From contig URVA01000024.1 of assembly GCA_900551155.1 (NCBI GenBank), forward strand, positions 1 through 16,005: a stretch of DNA of 16,005 nucleotides, given 5' to 3'. Within the stretch, counting starts at the first letter, position 1. Each line of letters opens with the position of its first letter. The translations under genes were made by a program, and so were the position numbers. Source of the stretch: an uncultured Eggerthella sp. Its GTDB lineage: Bacteria > Actinomycetota > Coriobacteriia > Coriobacteriales > Eggerthellaceae. The notes beneath the pieces were generated by a model. It worked only from the letters and a program-made list of their open reading frames with translations, had not been told where the DNA came from and did no database searches. Positions 1 to 7,593 of the stretch are shown here, in pieces.

Positions 1-4
1 GCAC

Positions 5-90
5 TGGTGCGGGTGAAAGGACTTGAACCTTCACGGGGGTTGCCCACCAGAACCTAAATCTGGCGCGTCTGCCAATTCCGCCACACCCGC
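5..90 (-). tRNA. tRNA-Leu, anticodon TAG
   Basis: On the minus strand this folds as a class II tRNA. The acceptor stem pairs GCGGGTG (84-90) with CACCCGC (9-15), followed by discriminator A and an encoded CCA (5-7). The D-arm region reads TGGCGGAATTGGCAGACGCG, which is typical of tRNA-Leu. The anticodon stem CCAGA/TCTGG encloses the loop TTTAGGT, giving anticodon TAG for CUN leucine codons. A long variable arm follows, then a T-arm with loop TTCAAGT. The tRNA carries the T54 position that TrmFO, encoded further upstream in the window, would methylate. Confidence 0.97.
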
Positions 91-108
91 ATTTTGTGTG
101 CAACACTA

Positions 109-165
109 CCGTCATCTATGACGGCAACTTCGATATAATAGCAAAACCCAGCGCTCCGTGCCTAA
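109..165 (-). promoter_or_regulatory. Probable tRNA-Leu promoter with a palindrome just downstream
   Basis: On the minus strand a -10-like TATTAT lies at 135-140. A -35 candidate is weak (TTAGGC at 160-165, 19-nt spacer). Immediately downstream, 109-124 is a perfect inverted repeat, CCGTCAT-2 nt-ATGACGG, lying between the expected transcription start (about 128) and the mature tRNA 5' end at 90. There is no T-run on either side, so it does not look like a terminator. The two-base centre favours a dimeric protein operator over an RNA hairpin. The promoter call rests mainly on the -10. Confidence 0.4.
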
Positions 166-199
166 CTTTCTTCTACTTATTGAAAGAAAAATGGAGAAA

Positions 200-976
200 T
201 CATAGAGAGACCGCATCGCGTGCGGTGATGGTGCGTGACGGTGAAACCAGTATGGTACCCACCTGACCTTTCAAAGCTGCATCATCATAGAAAACGCCAT
301 CCACAAATGCGCCATAAGGAGCAAATCCTTCGTCTTGCGCAGATACTACTATGTCGGCGCCTTCATAGTTTTCTAACAGAGAAACATCGCTTACCACGCA
401 AACAATAATGTTTACCTCAAGCTCTTCGTATTGCTCAATACGCTTTTGGAAATAACTCGGCTGAGCCGTTACCTCATCAATAGACATAATGCCAAAGGTG
501 TACTTTCCTGCACGCACTACCGTTTTTGTGTTGTATTGAGCAAGGTTTTCCAAATCGAGACTAAAGACTCGTGCGCCCTTTTCAACATAGGAGCGTTCTA
601 GAGCAAAAACCGATACCGGCTTTGCCTCTTCATCTTCTTCAGAATGCGAAGCACTATCCGCTGCATCGCTTGCGCTTACCTCACCGCTGGTATCTTCTGT
701 ATTATGCTGAGTAGAACGTCTATTCAAATCGCGCGAAGAAAGTTTGTTCTCGACACTAAGCGTGTCGAGCACCGTTTCGTGGCGTTCTGTCGCTGTACCG
801 TCATAAAGAATAGCGGTGTATTCATCAAGATTTCCCGTAGCATCATCAATATTACTTGCTGCAACGTTTAACGAATGCCCCACAGTAACAATATAGGCAA
901 TAAGCGCTGCTAGACCCGCAAGGGCTAAAAAGGCAAAAATACCAAGTGCTGCTTTTTCACGAGAGATCTTCTTCAT
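200..976 (-). CDS. Membrane-anchored protein of unknown function
   Basis: A 258-residue protein with a basic start (MKKISREK) and one hydrophobic segment at about 11-32. This is an uncleaved signal anchor or N-terminal membrane helix, with the bulk probably outside the cell. Residues about 40-120 are polar and acidic (Ser/Asp/Glu-rich) and look like a linker. Residues about 125-258 form a compact alpha/beta-looking domain with alternating hydrophobic strands, for example IIVCVVSD and ADIVVSAQDEG. The latter pattern vaguely recalls the 'xDVIIGGHxH' strand of 5'-nucleotidase-type metallophosphoesterases, but the histidines are absent, so I do not assign that activity. The ATG is supported by an AGGA nine bases upstream. 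It lies 81 bases after uvrA without a clear terminator between them, so it may be read through from the uvrA promoter. Confidence 0.75.
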   Translation of the reverse strand: MKKISREKAALGIFAFLALAGLAALIAYIVTVGHSLNVAASNIDDATGNLDEYTAILYDGTATERHETVLDTLSVENKLSSRDLNRRSTQHNTEDTSGEVSASDAADSASHSEEDEEAKPVSVFALERSYVEKGARVFSLDLENLAQYNTKTVVRAGKYTFGIMSIDEVTAQPSYFQKRIEQYEELEVNIIVCVVSDVSLLENYEGADIVVSAQDEGFAPYGAFVDGVFYDDAALKGQVGTILVSPSRTITARDAVSL

Positions 977-1057
977 GAATACGTATCCTACGGCAAATTA
1001 TTACGAGCGCCATGCAAAAATAAGCGTGCGCACATAATAACTTCTTGAACACAACAA

Positions 1058-3931
1058 TTATCCAAGAATACGCGCTAAAAACCTTCCTGTATGACTTTCA
1101 GGAACAGCGGCAATTTCTTCAGGAGTTCCTTGAGCAACCACACTACCACCTCGATCGCCGCCCTCGGGGCCTAAATCAATGACGTAGTCTGCTGCTTTGA
1201 TAATGTCTAGGTTATGCTCAATTACTAAAACGGTATTGCCCGCATCGACCAAACGCTGCAACACTTCCAGAAGCTGACGCACATCATCAAAATGCAGACC
1301 CGTCGTAGGCTCATCCAAAATGTAGAAGGTTTTTCCTGTTTGCCTTCGTTGAAGTTCGCTTGCAAGCTTTACGCGCTGCGCTTCACCACCAGAAAGCGTC
1401 GTAGCTGGCTGACCAAGACGAATGTATCCCAATCCTACATCGTGTAAGGTGTCAAGCTTTCGTACAATGCCAGGAATTTTCGAGAAGAAATCACGCGCTT
1501 CATCTACCGTCATTTCCAAAACGTCATACACGTTTTTTCCGCGATACGTTACCTGCAGCGTTTCGCGGTTGTAGCGCCTACCCTCACATACTTCACAAGC
1601 GACATATACATCGGGCAAAAAGTGCATTTCAATCTTCTTTTGTCCGTCACCCTTACAGGCTTCACAACGACCGCCCGCCACATTAAAGGAAAAACGACCT
1701 GGCGCATAACCACGCGCTTTAGCCTCTGGCGTCGAAGCAAATAAAGCACGGATATCGTCCCAAAGGCCAATATAGGTAGCAGGATTTGAACGAGGAGTTC
1801 TTCCGATAGGGCTTTGATCGATATTGATAACTTTATCGATCCGCTCTGTTCCCACCAAACGGCGATATTCTCCCGTTTTGCGATGAGCGTGATTAACGCG
1901 ATTAGCAAGCGCTGGGGCAAGTGTGTCGGTAATTAACGAACTTTTACCTGAACCAGAAACACCAGTAACAAGAGTAAGTGTTCCAAGAGGAATCGAGATA
2001 TCAACTTTTTTCAGATTGTTTTCCGTTGCCCCTTTAAGCTGAATACTTCCCTTCTTTGGATTGCGACGAACTTCTGGAATAGGAATAACTTTTGTACCGC
2101 TTAAATATTGTGCGGTAAGCGAATCGGATACCTGCATTATTTCTTCAGGAGTACCTGCAGCTACCACTTCGCCGCCCAATTCACCAGCACCAGGACCCAT
2201 GTCAATAACGTAATCGGCACTTCGAATGGTATCCTCGTCGTGCTCGACGACGACTACGGTATTTCCTAAATCACGTAAATGTTCAAGGGTGGCAATCAGG
2301 CGTTCATTGTCTCGCTGATGCAAGCCAATAGAAGGTTCGTCCAAAATATAAAGCACACCCATTAAACCTGCACCAATTTGTGTTGCAAGGCGAATGCGCT
2401 GCGCTTCACCACCAGAAAGCGTTGCGGTGGCTCGCTCTAGCGTTAAATAGTCCAATCCAACATCAACCAAGAACTGCAAGCGCGTCTTAATTTCTTTTAC
2501 GATAGGAAGTGCGATAGCTTGCTGTGACTGGTCAAAGGTTAACGTGTCAAAAAACGCAAGCGAATCCAGCGCACACATCTCGCATACTTCATGGATGTTT
2601 TTTCCACCCACGGTTACCGCCAAAATAAGAGGATTAAGACGCTTACCTCCGCAGGTTGCACACGGAATGATAGAAAAATATTGTTCGTATTTTTGTCTTT
2701 GACGATCAGAAGAAGCTTCCTTGTAGCGATGCATTACTGCCTCGCAGATGCCCTCCCACTCTATAAACCAATACGTTTCACGTCCATCAACGGTAAGATA
2801 GTCGACCCGTATTTTTTCATCAGGAACGCCATACAAAAGCGCCTTTTGCACCTTGTTAGGAATGTCTTCCCAAGGCGTTGCAGGATCAACGTCGAAATGC
2901 TTAAGGACAGCACGCATAACCTGAGGGTAATAGTTTCCAGTCCTAAAGGGAGCAACCGCACCCTCTTCAAGCGATAAAGTTTTGTCAGGAATAACTAAAC
3001 TTGGGTCCACCTCTTCGCGACTACCAATACCCAAGCAATCAGGACATGCGCCATAAGGAGCATTGAAGGAAAAATCACGAGGCTGTAATTCATTCATAGA
3101 ATAGCCATGTTCAGGACAAGCAAGCGCCAGTGAGAACAAATGCTCCCCTTCAGCAAGGCCACCTTTTGCACCTGAAGAAGTTGTTACATTTACTTCTTCG
3201 CTACCCTTTTCCATAACCTTTACCAAAACACGACCATCTGCAAGATTACATGCCATTTCAACTGCTTGAGAAATACGTGTCGTCGCGCTTTCTTTAAGCA
3301 CTACGCGGTCTACCACCACATCAATAAAGTGCTTAATTTTTTTATTTAGAACAAGAGGTTCTCCCCCAAGTTTTTGCACCTCGCCATCAATGCGAACGCG
3401 AGAGAATCCCTCTTTTTGCAAGTCCTGAAAAAGCTTAGTAAATTCGCCTTTTTTGCCCGTTACTACAGGAGCCATGATTAAAGCGCGCTTTCCTTCACCA
3501 AGCGCCAGTACGTCGTCGGTCACCTGATCGGTTGTTTGAGCTTTAATTTCCCTGCCACATTCAGGACAATGAGGAATACCCGTACGAGCAAACAACAGAC
3601 GCAAATAGTCGTATATTTCCGTTACCGTTCCAACAGTAGAACGAGGGTTTTTGCTTGTTGTCTTCTGGTCGATAGATACCGCAGGCGAAAGACCATCAAT
3701 AGAGTCCAAATCAGGTTTGCTCATTTGCCCTAAGAATTGACGGGCATAACTAGAGAGGCTTTCCACATAACGTCGCTGGCCTTCAGCGTAAATGGTATCA
3801 AACGCCAGAGAACTTTTACCTGATCCTGAAAGACCCGTGATAACAACCAGTTTGTCACGAGGAATTTCGACATCAATATTTTTCAGATTGTGCTCACGCG
3901 CACCTTTTATAACAATGGAGCTTTGTCCCAT
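1058..3931 (-). CDS. uvrA: UvrABC excinuclease ATPase subunit A
   Basis: UvrA is the damage-recognition subunit of nucleotide excision repair. As a dimer it loads UvrB at distorted DNA in the cytoplasm. The 957-residue length is normal. There are two ABC ATPase modules: Walker A GLSGSGKSS at about 33-41 and GVSGSGKSS near 655, each with an LSGGEAQR signature and a DEP Walker B (ILDEPSIGLH, ILDEPTTGLH). Zinc-binding cysteine pairs occur at HCPECG (about 120), at CPEHG...CPDC, at CATCGG, and in the second module at CEAC...CEVC, as the family requires. The ATG has a strong AAGGAG eight bases upstream. It is transcribed from its own promoter with a LexA-type box (3971-4009). No uvrB or uvrC lies next to it here. 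Confidence 0.98.
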   Translation of the reverse strand: MGQSSIVIKGAREHNLKNIDVEIPRDKLVVITGLSGSGKSSLAFDTIYAEGQRRYVESLSSYARQFLGQMSKPDLDSIDGLSPAVSIDQKTTSKNPRSTVGTVTEIYDYLRLLFARTGIPHCPECGREIKAQTTDQVTDDVLALGEGKRALIMAPVVTGKKGEFTKLFQDLQKEGFSRVRIDGEVQKLGGEPLVLNKKIKHFIDVVVDRVVLKESATTRISQAVEMACNLADGRVLVKVMEKGSEEVNVTTSSGAKGGLAEGEHLFSLALACPEHGYSMNELQPRDFSFNAPYGACPDCLGIGSREEVDPSLVIPDKTLSLEEGAVAPFRTGNYYPQVMRAVLKHFDVDPATPWEDIPNKVQKALLYGVPDEKIRVDYLTVDGRETYWFIEWEGICEAVMHRYKEASSDRQRQKYEQYFSIIPCATCGGKRLNPLILAVTVGGKNIHEVCEMCALDSLAFFDTLTFDQSQQAIALPIVKEIKTRLQFLVDVGLDYLTLERATATLSGGEAQRIRLATQIGAGLMGVLYILDEPSIGLHQRDNERLIATLEHLRDLGNTVVVVEHDEDTIRSADYVIDMGPGAGELGGEVVAAGTPEEIMQVSDSLTAQYLSGTKVIPIPEVRRNPKKGSIQLKGATENNLKKVDISIPLGTLTLVTGVSGSGKSSLITDTLAPALANRVNHAHRKTGEYRRLVGTERIDKVINIDQSPIGRTPRSNPATYIGLWDDIRALFASTPEAKARGYAPGRFSFNVAGGRCEACKGDGQKKIEMHFLPDVYVACEVCEGRRYNRETLQVTYRGKNVYDVLEMTVDEARDFFSKIPGIVRKLDTLHDVGLGYIRLGQPATTLSGGEAQRVKLASELQRRQTGKTFYILDEPTTGLHFDDVRQLLEVLQRLVDAGNTVLVIEHNLDIIKAADYVIDLGPEGGDRGGSVVAQGTPEEIAAVPESHTGRFLARILG

Positions 3932-3970
3932 GAAGAGTTCTCCTTATGTAGGAAAAGATTACGAGAACTT

Positions 3971-4009
3971 ATTCTACTCCACGTTGTAAAGAATGAGAAC
4001 ATCCGTTCG
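3971..4009 (-). promoter_or_regulatory. uvrA promoter with LexA/SOS box
   Basis: Reading the minus strand, 3996-4009 is CGAACGGATGTTCT. This contains the perfect dyad GAAC-N4-GTTC of the Gram-positive/actinobacterial LexA box and fits the Bacillus consensus CGAACRNRYGTTYC at 13 of 14 positions. It overlaps a -35 candidate TTCTCA (3994-3999), which is 17 bases from a -10 TAGAAT (3971-3976). Bound LexA would therefore block RNA polymerase. The box sits 66 bases upstream of the uvrA ATG and just past the xerC stop, so uvrA can be DNA-damage-induced independently of the upstream operon. Confidence 0.82.
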
Positions 4010-4032
4010 CACTTCTTTTATTCTTTGTAACC

Positions 4033-5028
4033 TCACCCACGAGGATGACTTGCTTGATGAACCTGCTTTAAATGATCAGAGGTTAAATGCGTATAAATTT
4101 GCGTCGTGGACAAACTGGCGTGGCCAAGCATTTCTTGCACGCTTCGTAAATCCGCTCCACCAGAAAGCAAATCCGTAGCAAAAGAATGTCGCATTGCGTG
4201 GGGCGAAAGCGATTCATCCAAACCCGATTCGTGAAGCTTTTCCTTAAATACCGCCCTTATCGTATTAGTAGAAAGCTGATTGCCTCGGACGGAAAGAAAT
4301 ACAAAAGAAGACGGGTTGGGATGTTTGCTTTTCTTTGCAAGCCTTGCGGTATGAAGGTATTCTTCTAGGATTTCGCATGCTTTTTCATGCAAAGGCACCA
4401 AGCGCTCTTTGGACCCCTTACCCATAACACGCACAAATCCTCGTTTGGTATCAAGCCCATCAAGACTAAGAGAAGATGCCTCAGAAACACGCAAACCTGC
4501 CGCATACAACAATTCCAACAATGCTTGGTTGCGTATTTCAAGTGCTGCAGATAGCTCCTGTGATTTCTTTTTATCGGCAGCAGGTGCCACTTCTGATTCC
4601 TCTTTAATTTGGCCCCCTGGCCCTTCAAGTAACTGGTCCATTTCATGGGCGCCTATTACTCGAGGAAGCGTTTTAGATTGCTTGGGTCCTTGCAAAATCT
4701 CAGCGGGACTCGAATCGCAACGCCCCTCTACCACCAACCAACGATAAAACCCCTTAATCGAGCTTAAATGACGATTGATAGTCTTGCGAGAATACCGTGC
4801 TTGATCCAAATACGCCAAATATCGGCGAATTTGCTGGTGACGAATGCGAAATGGATCCAAATCCTCCCGTTTACACCAACGCAAATACGCCAGAATATCA
4901 ATTCGATAGTTCCGTATAGTGTGCGCAGAACGATTTTGCTGAGCAGCAAGTGCTTCGCAATAATCCTCCACAAGAAAATCCCAGGGAGTAGAAAGCGAGC
5001 AATCCTGTTTCGAAGTAGAATCTGCCAC
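4033..5028 (-). CDS. xerC: XerC/XerD-type tyrosine recombinase
   Basis: A site-specific recombinase that resolves chromosome dimers, normally acting at dif. The N-terminal SAM-like core-binding domain covers about 15-105 and the catalytic domain about 125-325. All catalytic residues are present: R180 (GLRVSE), K204 (GKGSKER), H277 and R280 (HAMRH), H303 (GHASLSTTQ) and nucleophile Y312 (IYTH). At 331 residues it is about 30 longer than most XerC/D. The surplus is a charged linker at about 138-161, before the first catalytic arginine. The start is GTG at 5028, three bases after the trmFO stop, with GGAG six bases upstream, so it is operonic with trmFO. Position after comM-dprA matches xerC in actinobacteria and codV in Bacillus. 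XerC rather than XerD is inferred from this context. Confidence 0.92.
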   Translation of the reverse strand: MADSTSKQDCSLSTPWDFLVEDYCEALAAQQNRSAHTIRNYRIDILAYLRWCKREDLDPFRIRHQQIRRYLAYLDQARYSRKTINRHLSSIKGFYRWLVVEGRCDSSPAEILQGPKQSKTLPRVIGAHEMDQLLEGPGGQIKEESEVAPAADKKKSQELSAALEIRNQALLELLYAAGLRVSEASSLSLDGLDTKRGFVRVMGKGSKERLVPLHEKACEILEEYLHTARLAKKSKHPNPSSFVFLSVRGNQLSTNTIRAVFKEKLHESGLDESLSPHAMRHSFATDLLSGGADLRSVQEMLGHASLSTTQIYTHLTSDHLKQVHQASHPRG

Positions 5029-5031
5029 GAA

Positions 5032-6552
5032 TTACTCCAGTATCCGCAGTTCCTTGTTGCAATAGCTCTTCAAAGCCTGATCGCCACGCTCAGCATAAGC
5101 GGCGTAACGCTGACGCTTATTACGAATATGAGGAACGATAGGCTCCATAATGCCAAAATTTACATGCATAGGTTGGTAGTCAACGGTTTCGCTATTGGTT
5201 GCATACGCCAAAAGCGCCCCGAAAGCGGTTTCTTTAGGTAACGCAGGCAGCGAATGTTCTGTAAGCAATGCAGCAATATTAAGAGAAGCCCATAGCCCCG
5301 AAGCGATAGCTTCACAATATCCCTCTGTTCCTCCAAACTGACCAGCAACAAATATCGGCACTGGTAGGGCTTTTGCCTTGTCGCTACATAAGCGCAAAGA
5401 TGAATCCAGCAAAAGAGGAGCGTTAATAAACGTATTGCGATGCATTACTCCATAACGCGCAAATTCCGCTTGTTCTAATCCGGGAATCATTCTAAATACC
5501 CGTTTTTGTTCAGGGAACGTAAGGTTAGTTTGGAAACCAACCAAATTAAAGCTTTGGCCATGAGCATCCTCTGCGCGAAGCTGAACAACCGCCCATGGGC
5601 GACGACCAGTTGCTGGATCAGTTAATCCTACTGGTTTCAAAGGACCAAAACGAGGTGCGTCAAAACCTCGGCGGGCAATTTCTTCAATCGGTTGACACGC
5701 TTGGAATAAATCCGCCGTTTCAAAATCACGTTTAATAACTCGTTCTGCCCCAAGTAACTCTTCTATGAAGCGCTCGTATGATTCCTTATCAAAAGGAGCA
5801 TTCAGATAATCTCCTTCACCTTCACCCTCGTAGCGACTTTGACTAAATACCTTTGTCCGATCAAGGGAGTCTGCCATTACCACAGGCGCTGCAGCATCAT
5901 AAAAAGCAAGTTGATCTTGCCCCGTTAGATCCTGCATACACAAGGCAAATCTTTCTGAAGTCAAAGGACCAGAAGCAACCAAAATAGCATCAGCAGGTTC
6001 GAATAAAACCAAAGAAGATTCATCAGAAGAAGAGCGCGATGTCTCCAATAGCCCTGAAGCAAGCTTACTTTCATCTGCACAATTATCCTGCAAAGAAAGA
6101 ACCTCTTCTATGGTTTCTGATTGCAGCAAATCACCCGCAACCGCAAGCGCACCTTCAGGTGTTATTGCCACCACTTCTGCGTTAATGCGAATAATATTTG
6201 AATACTGATTTATGCGATCCGTTACCTCTTCAGCAAACTTATCCCTATCAACTGCAAGCGCACCACCTGCAGCCACACGATTGTTATAGGCACATTCCAA
6301 AACAAATGAACCTAATTCGCTCAATTCATGCTTCAACATACCAGCAGCACTATCGGGCTTGGTTGATTTGAGGGAATTCGAGCAAACAAGTTCTGCGCAG
6401 TAACTCGTTTTATGAACAGCTGTTTTGGTAACTGGACGCATTTCAAACAAGCGCACCGTATATCCGCGCTTGGCAAGCTGAAGTGCTGCTTCGCTCCCAG
6501 CAAGTCCCGCGCCGATAATATCAATTACTTTGTTGGTCTTAGAAATACTCAT
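5032..6552 (-). CDS. trmFO: Methylenetetrahydrofolate-tRNA-(uracil-5-)-methyltransferase TrmFO
   Basis: TrmFO is an FAD enzyme that makes m5U54 in the T-loop of tRNAs, using methylenetetrahydrofolate as carbon source. The N-terminal dinucleotide-binding motif GAGLAG is at 14-19. The family signature AELVCSNSLKS is at 53-63, containing C57. ACQPIEEIARRG with C286 corresponds to the second conserved cysteine. FGPLKPVGL is at 302-310 and GQFGGTEGYCEAIASG at 404-419. The protein is 506 residues against a usual 435-470. The surplus is a Ser/Glu-rich insertion at about 142-184 in the FAD/NADPH part. The start is 12 bases after the dprA stop and the ribosome site before its ATG is weak, suggesting translation carried over from dprA. 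In Bacillus topA sits between dprA and trmFO; it is absent here. Confidence 0.96.
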   Translation of the reverse strand: MSISKTNKVIDIIGAGLAGSEAALQLAKRGYTVRLFEMRPVTKTAVHKTSYCAELVCSNSLKSTKPDSAAGMLKHELSELGSFVLECAYNNRVAAGGALAVDRDKFAEEVTDRINQYSNIIRINAEVVAITPEGALAVAGDLLQSETIEEVLSLQDNCADESKLASGLLETSRSSSDESSLVLFEPADAILVASGPLTSERFALCMQDLTGQDQLAFYDAAAPVVMADSLDRTKVFSQSRYEGEGEGDYLNAPFDKESYERFIEELLGAERVIKRDFETADLFQACQPIEEIARRGFDAPRFGPLKPVGLTDPATGRRPWAVVQLRAEDAHGQSFNLVGFQTNLTFPEQKRVFRMIPGLEQAEFARYGVMHRNTFINAPLLLDSSLRLCSDKAKALPVPIFVAGQFGGTEGYCEAIASGLWASLNIAALLTEHSLPALPKETAFGALLAYATNSETVDYQPMHVNFGIMEPIVPHIRNKRQRYAAYAERGDQALKSYCNKELRILE

Positions 6553-6564
6553 AATGACACACTA

Positions 6565-7593
6565 CTATACCCGAGCAGGCCCATAGCGCCCATCGGGAAA
6601 CCGCGCAATTAAACCATCTCTTTCATACTGGGCTAGTTTAACCATAATTTGAGTAAGTTGGTCTTGAGTTTTTTCGCTTCCGCACCCATCCCCGCCCTCA
6701 TTGCCATCCTCGCCACCAAGGTGAAATGAAAGCATCTGTTCGATTCTCATAGGATTAGCCAACAGCGCCTCAAGTAAAGAATCATCAGAAGAAAGCGTTG
6801 GGTTGTCTCCCACCCAGCGACGCTGCTCAGGCAAACGTGCATCTTCCATACGAAGGCAGCCATATATCCCTACCAAAATATCTTCGAAGCTCTCGGTGTC
6901 GACAATAGGAGTAGCTCCCTGATAAATCAGTCGATTCGCGCCGAGCGAAGTTGCAGAAGTAATAGGACCTGGAACCGCAAGTACTTCCTTGCCAGCTGCG
7001 AGAGCATCATCTGCCGTCGAAAAGGTTCCTGAAGGCAATCCCGCCTCAACGATAAGAGTTGCTCGTGACAGGCCTGCAATAATTCGATTACGAGCTCTAA
7101 ACGTATACGGAAGCGGCGGGAAATCCCAATGATGCTCCGATACGACAGCGCCTCCTCCATCAATTACCTGCTGAAACAATGCCACATTTGATTGGGGATA
7201 AAGCTGATCGCATCCGCCACCTAGTACCACAACCGTTTCACCCTTTACCTCAAGTGCACCCCGATGAGCTTCCGAATCACATCCAAGCGCTCCTCCGGAA
7301 ACTATAGGGATTCCGCGTTGAGCCGCTAATTTAGCAAACTGATGAGCTGCTGATTTTCCATAAGGCGTCGCTTTACGCGCTCCAATAATTGACAAACCAT
7401 CTCTCAGAGCATGAATATTGCCTATACCGTAGAGAATCTCTGGTGGATCAGACAAACACAACAACGATTCAGGGTATCCCTCTTGCCCTACCGATACTTT
7501 CCAACGATCGCCCTTAAGCGTCTTTGAAGGCAGAGACACAAAACGCTTTGCATGAAGTTTTTTCGCCTCTTCTAAACTTAGGTCTTTCATCAC
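6565..7593 (-). CDS. dprA: DNA-processing protein DprA
   Basis: DprA protects incoming single-stranded DNA and loads RecA during natural transformation. The Rossmann core (about 30-245) shows SIIGARKATPYG (68-79), VSGGALGCDSEAHRGAL (98-114), LGGGCDQLYP (124-133), FRARNRIIAGLS (165-176) and EAGLPSGTFSTADDALAAGK (183-202). There is no long N-terminal SAM domain. A C-terminal winged-helix-like domain (about 270-341) is split by an acidic, Gly-rich insertion (about 293-307). The start is ambiguous: GTG at 7593 overlaps the comM TGA by four bases, while ATG at 7590 overlaps it by one. An A/G-rich ribosome site (GGAGG then GGG) lies six to twelve bases upstream and suits either. Translation is coupled to comM. 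Confidence 0.95.
   Translation of the reverse strand: MMKDLSLEEAKKLHAKRFVSLPSKTLKGDRWKVSVGQEGYPESLLCLSDPPEILYGIGNIHALRDGLSIIGARKATPYGKSAAHQFAKLAAQRGIPIVSGGALGCDSEAHRGALEVKGETVVVLGGGCDQLYPQSNVALFQQVIDGGGAVVSEHHWDFPPLPYTFRARNRIIAGLSRATLIVEAGLPSGTFSTADDALAAGKEVLAVPGPITSATSLGANRLIYQGATPIVDTESFEDILVGIYGCLRMEDARLPEQRRWVGDNPTLSSDDSLLEALLANPMRIEQMLSFHLGGEDGNEGGDGCGSEKTQDQLTQIMVKLAQYERDGLIARFPDGRYGPARV

Noticed and set aside
109..124. Palindrome as a terminator of the 200-976 gene
   Set aside because: No T-run follows on the minus strand, and it lies beyond a -10-like element serving the tRNA.
2591..2977. 128-codon open frame on the plus strand within uvrA
   Set aside because: It lies antisense to a fully conserved UvrA region, has no recognisable domain and is a frame shadow.
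4768..5241. 157-codon plus-strand frame across the xerC-trmFO junction
   Set aside because: Antisense to two conserved genes; its composition reflects the opposite-strand codons.
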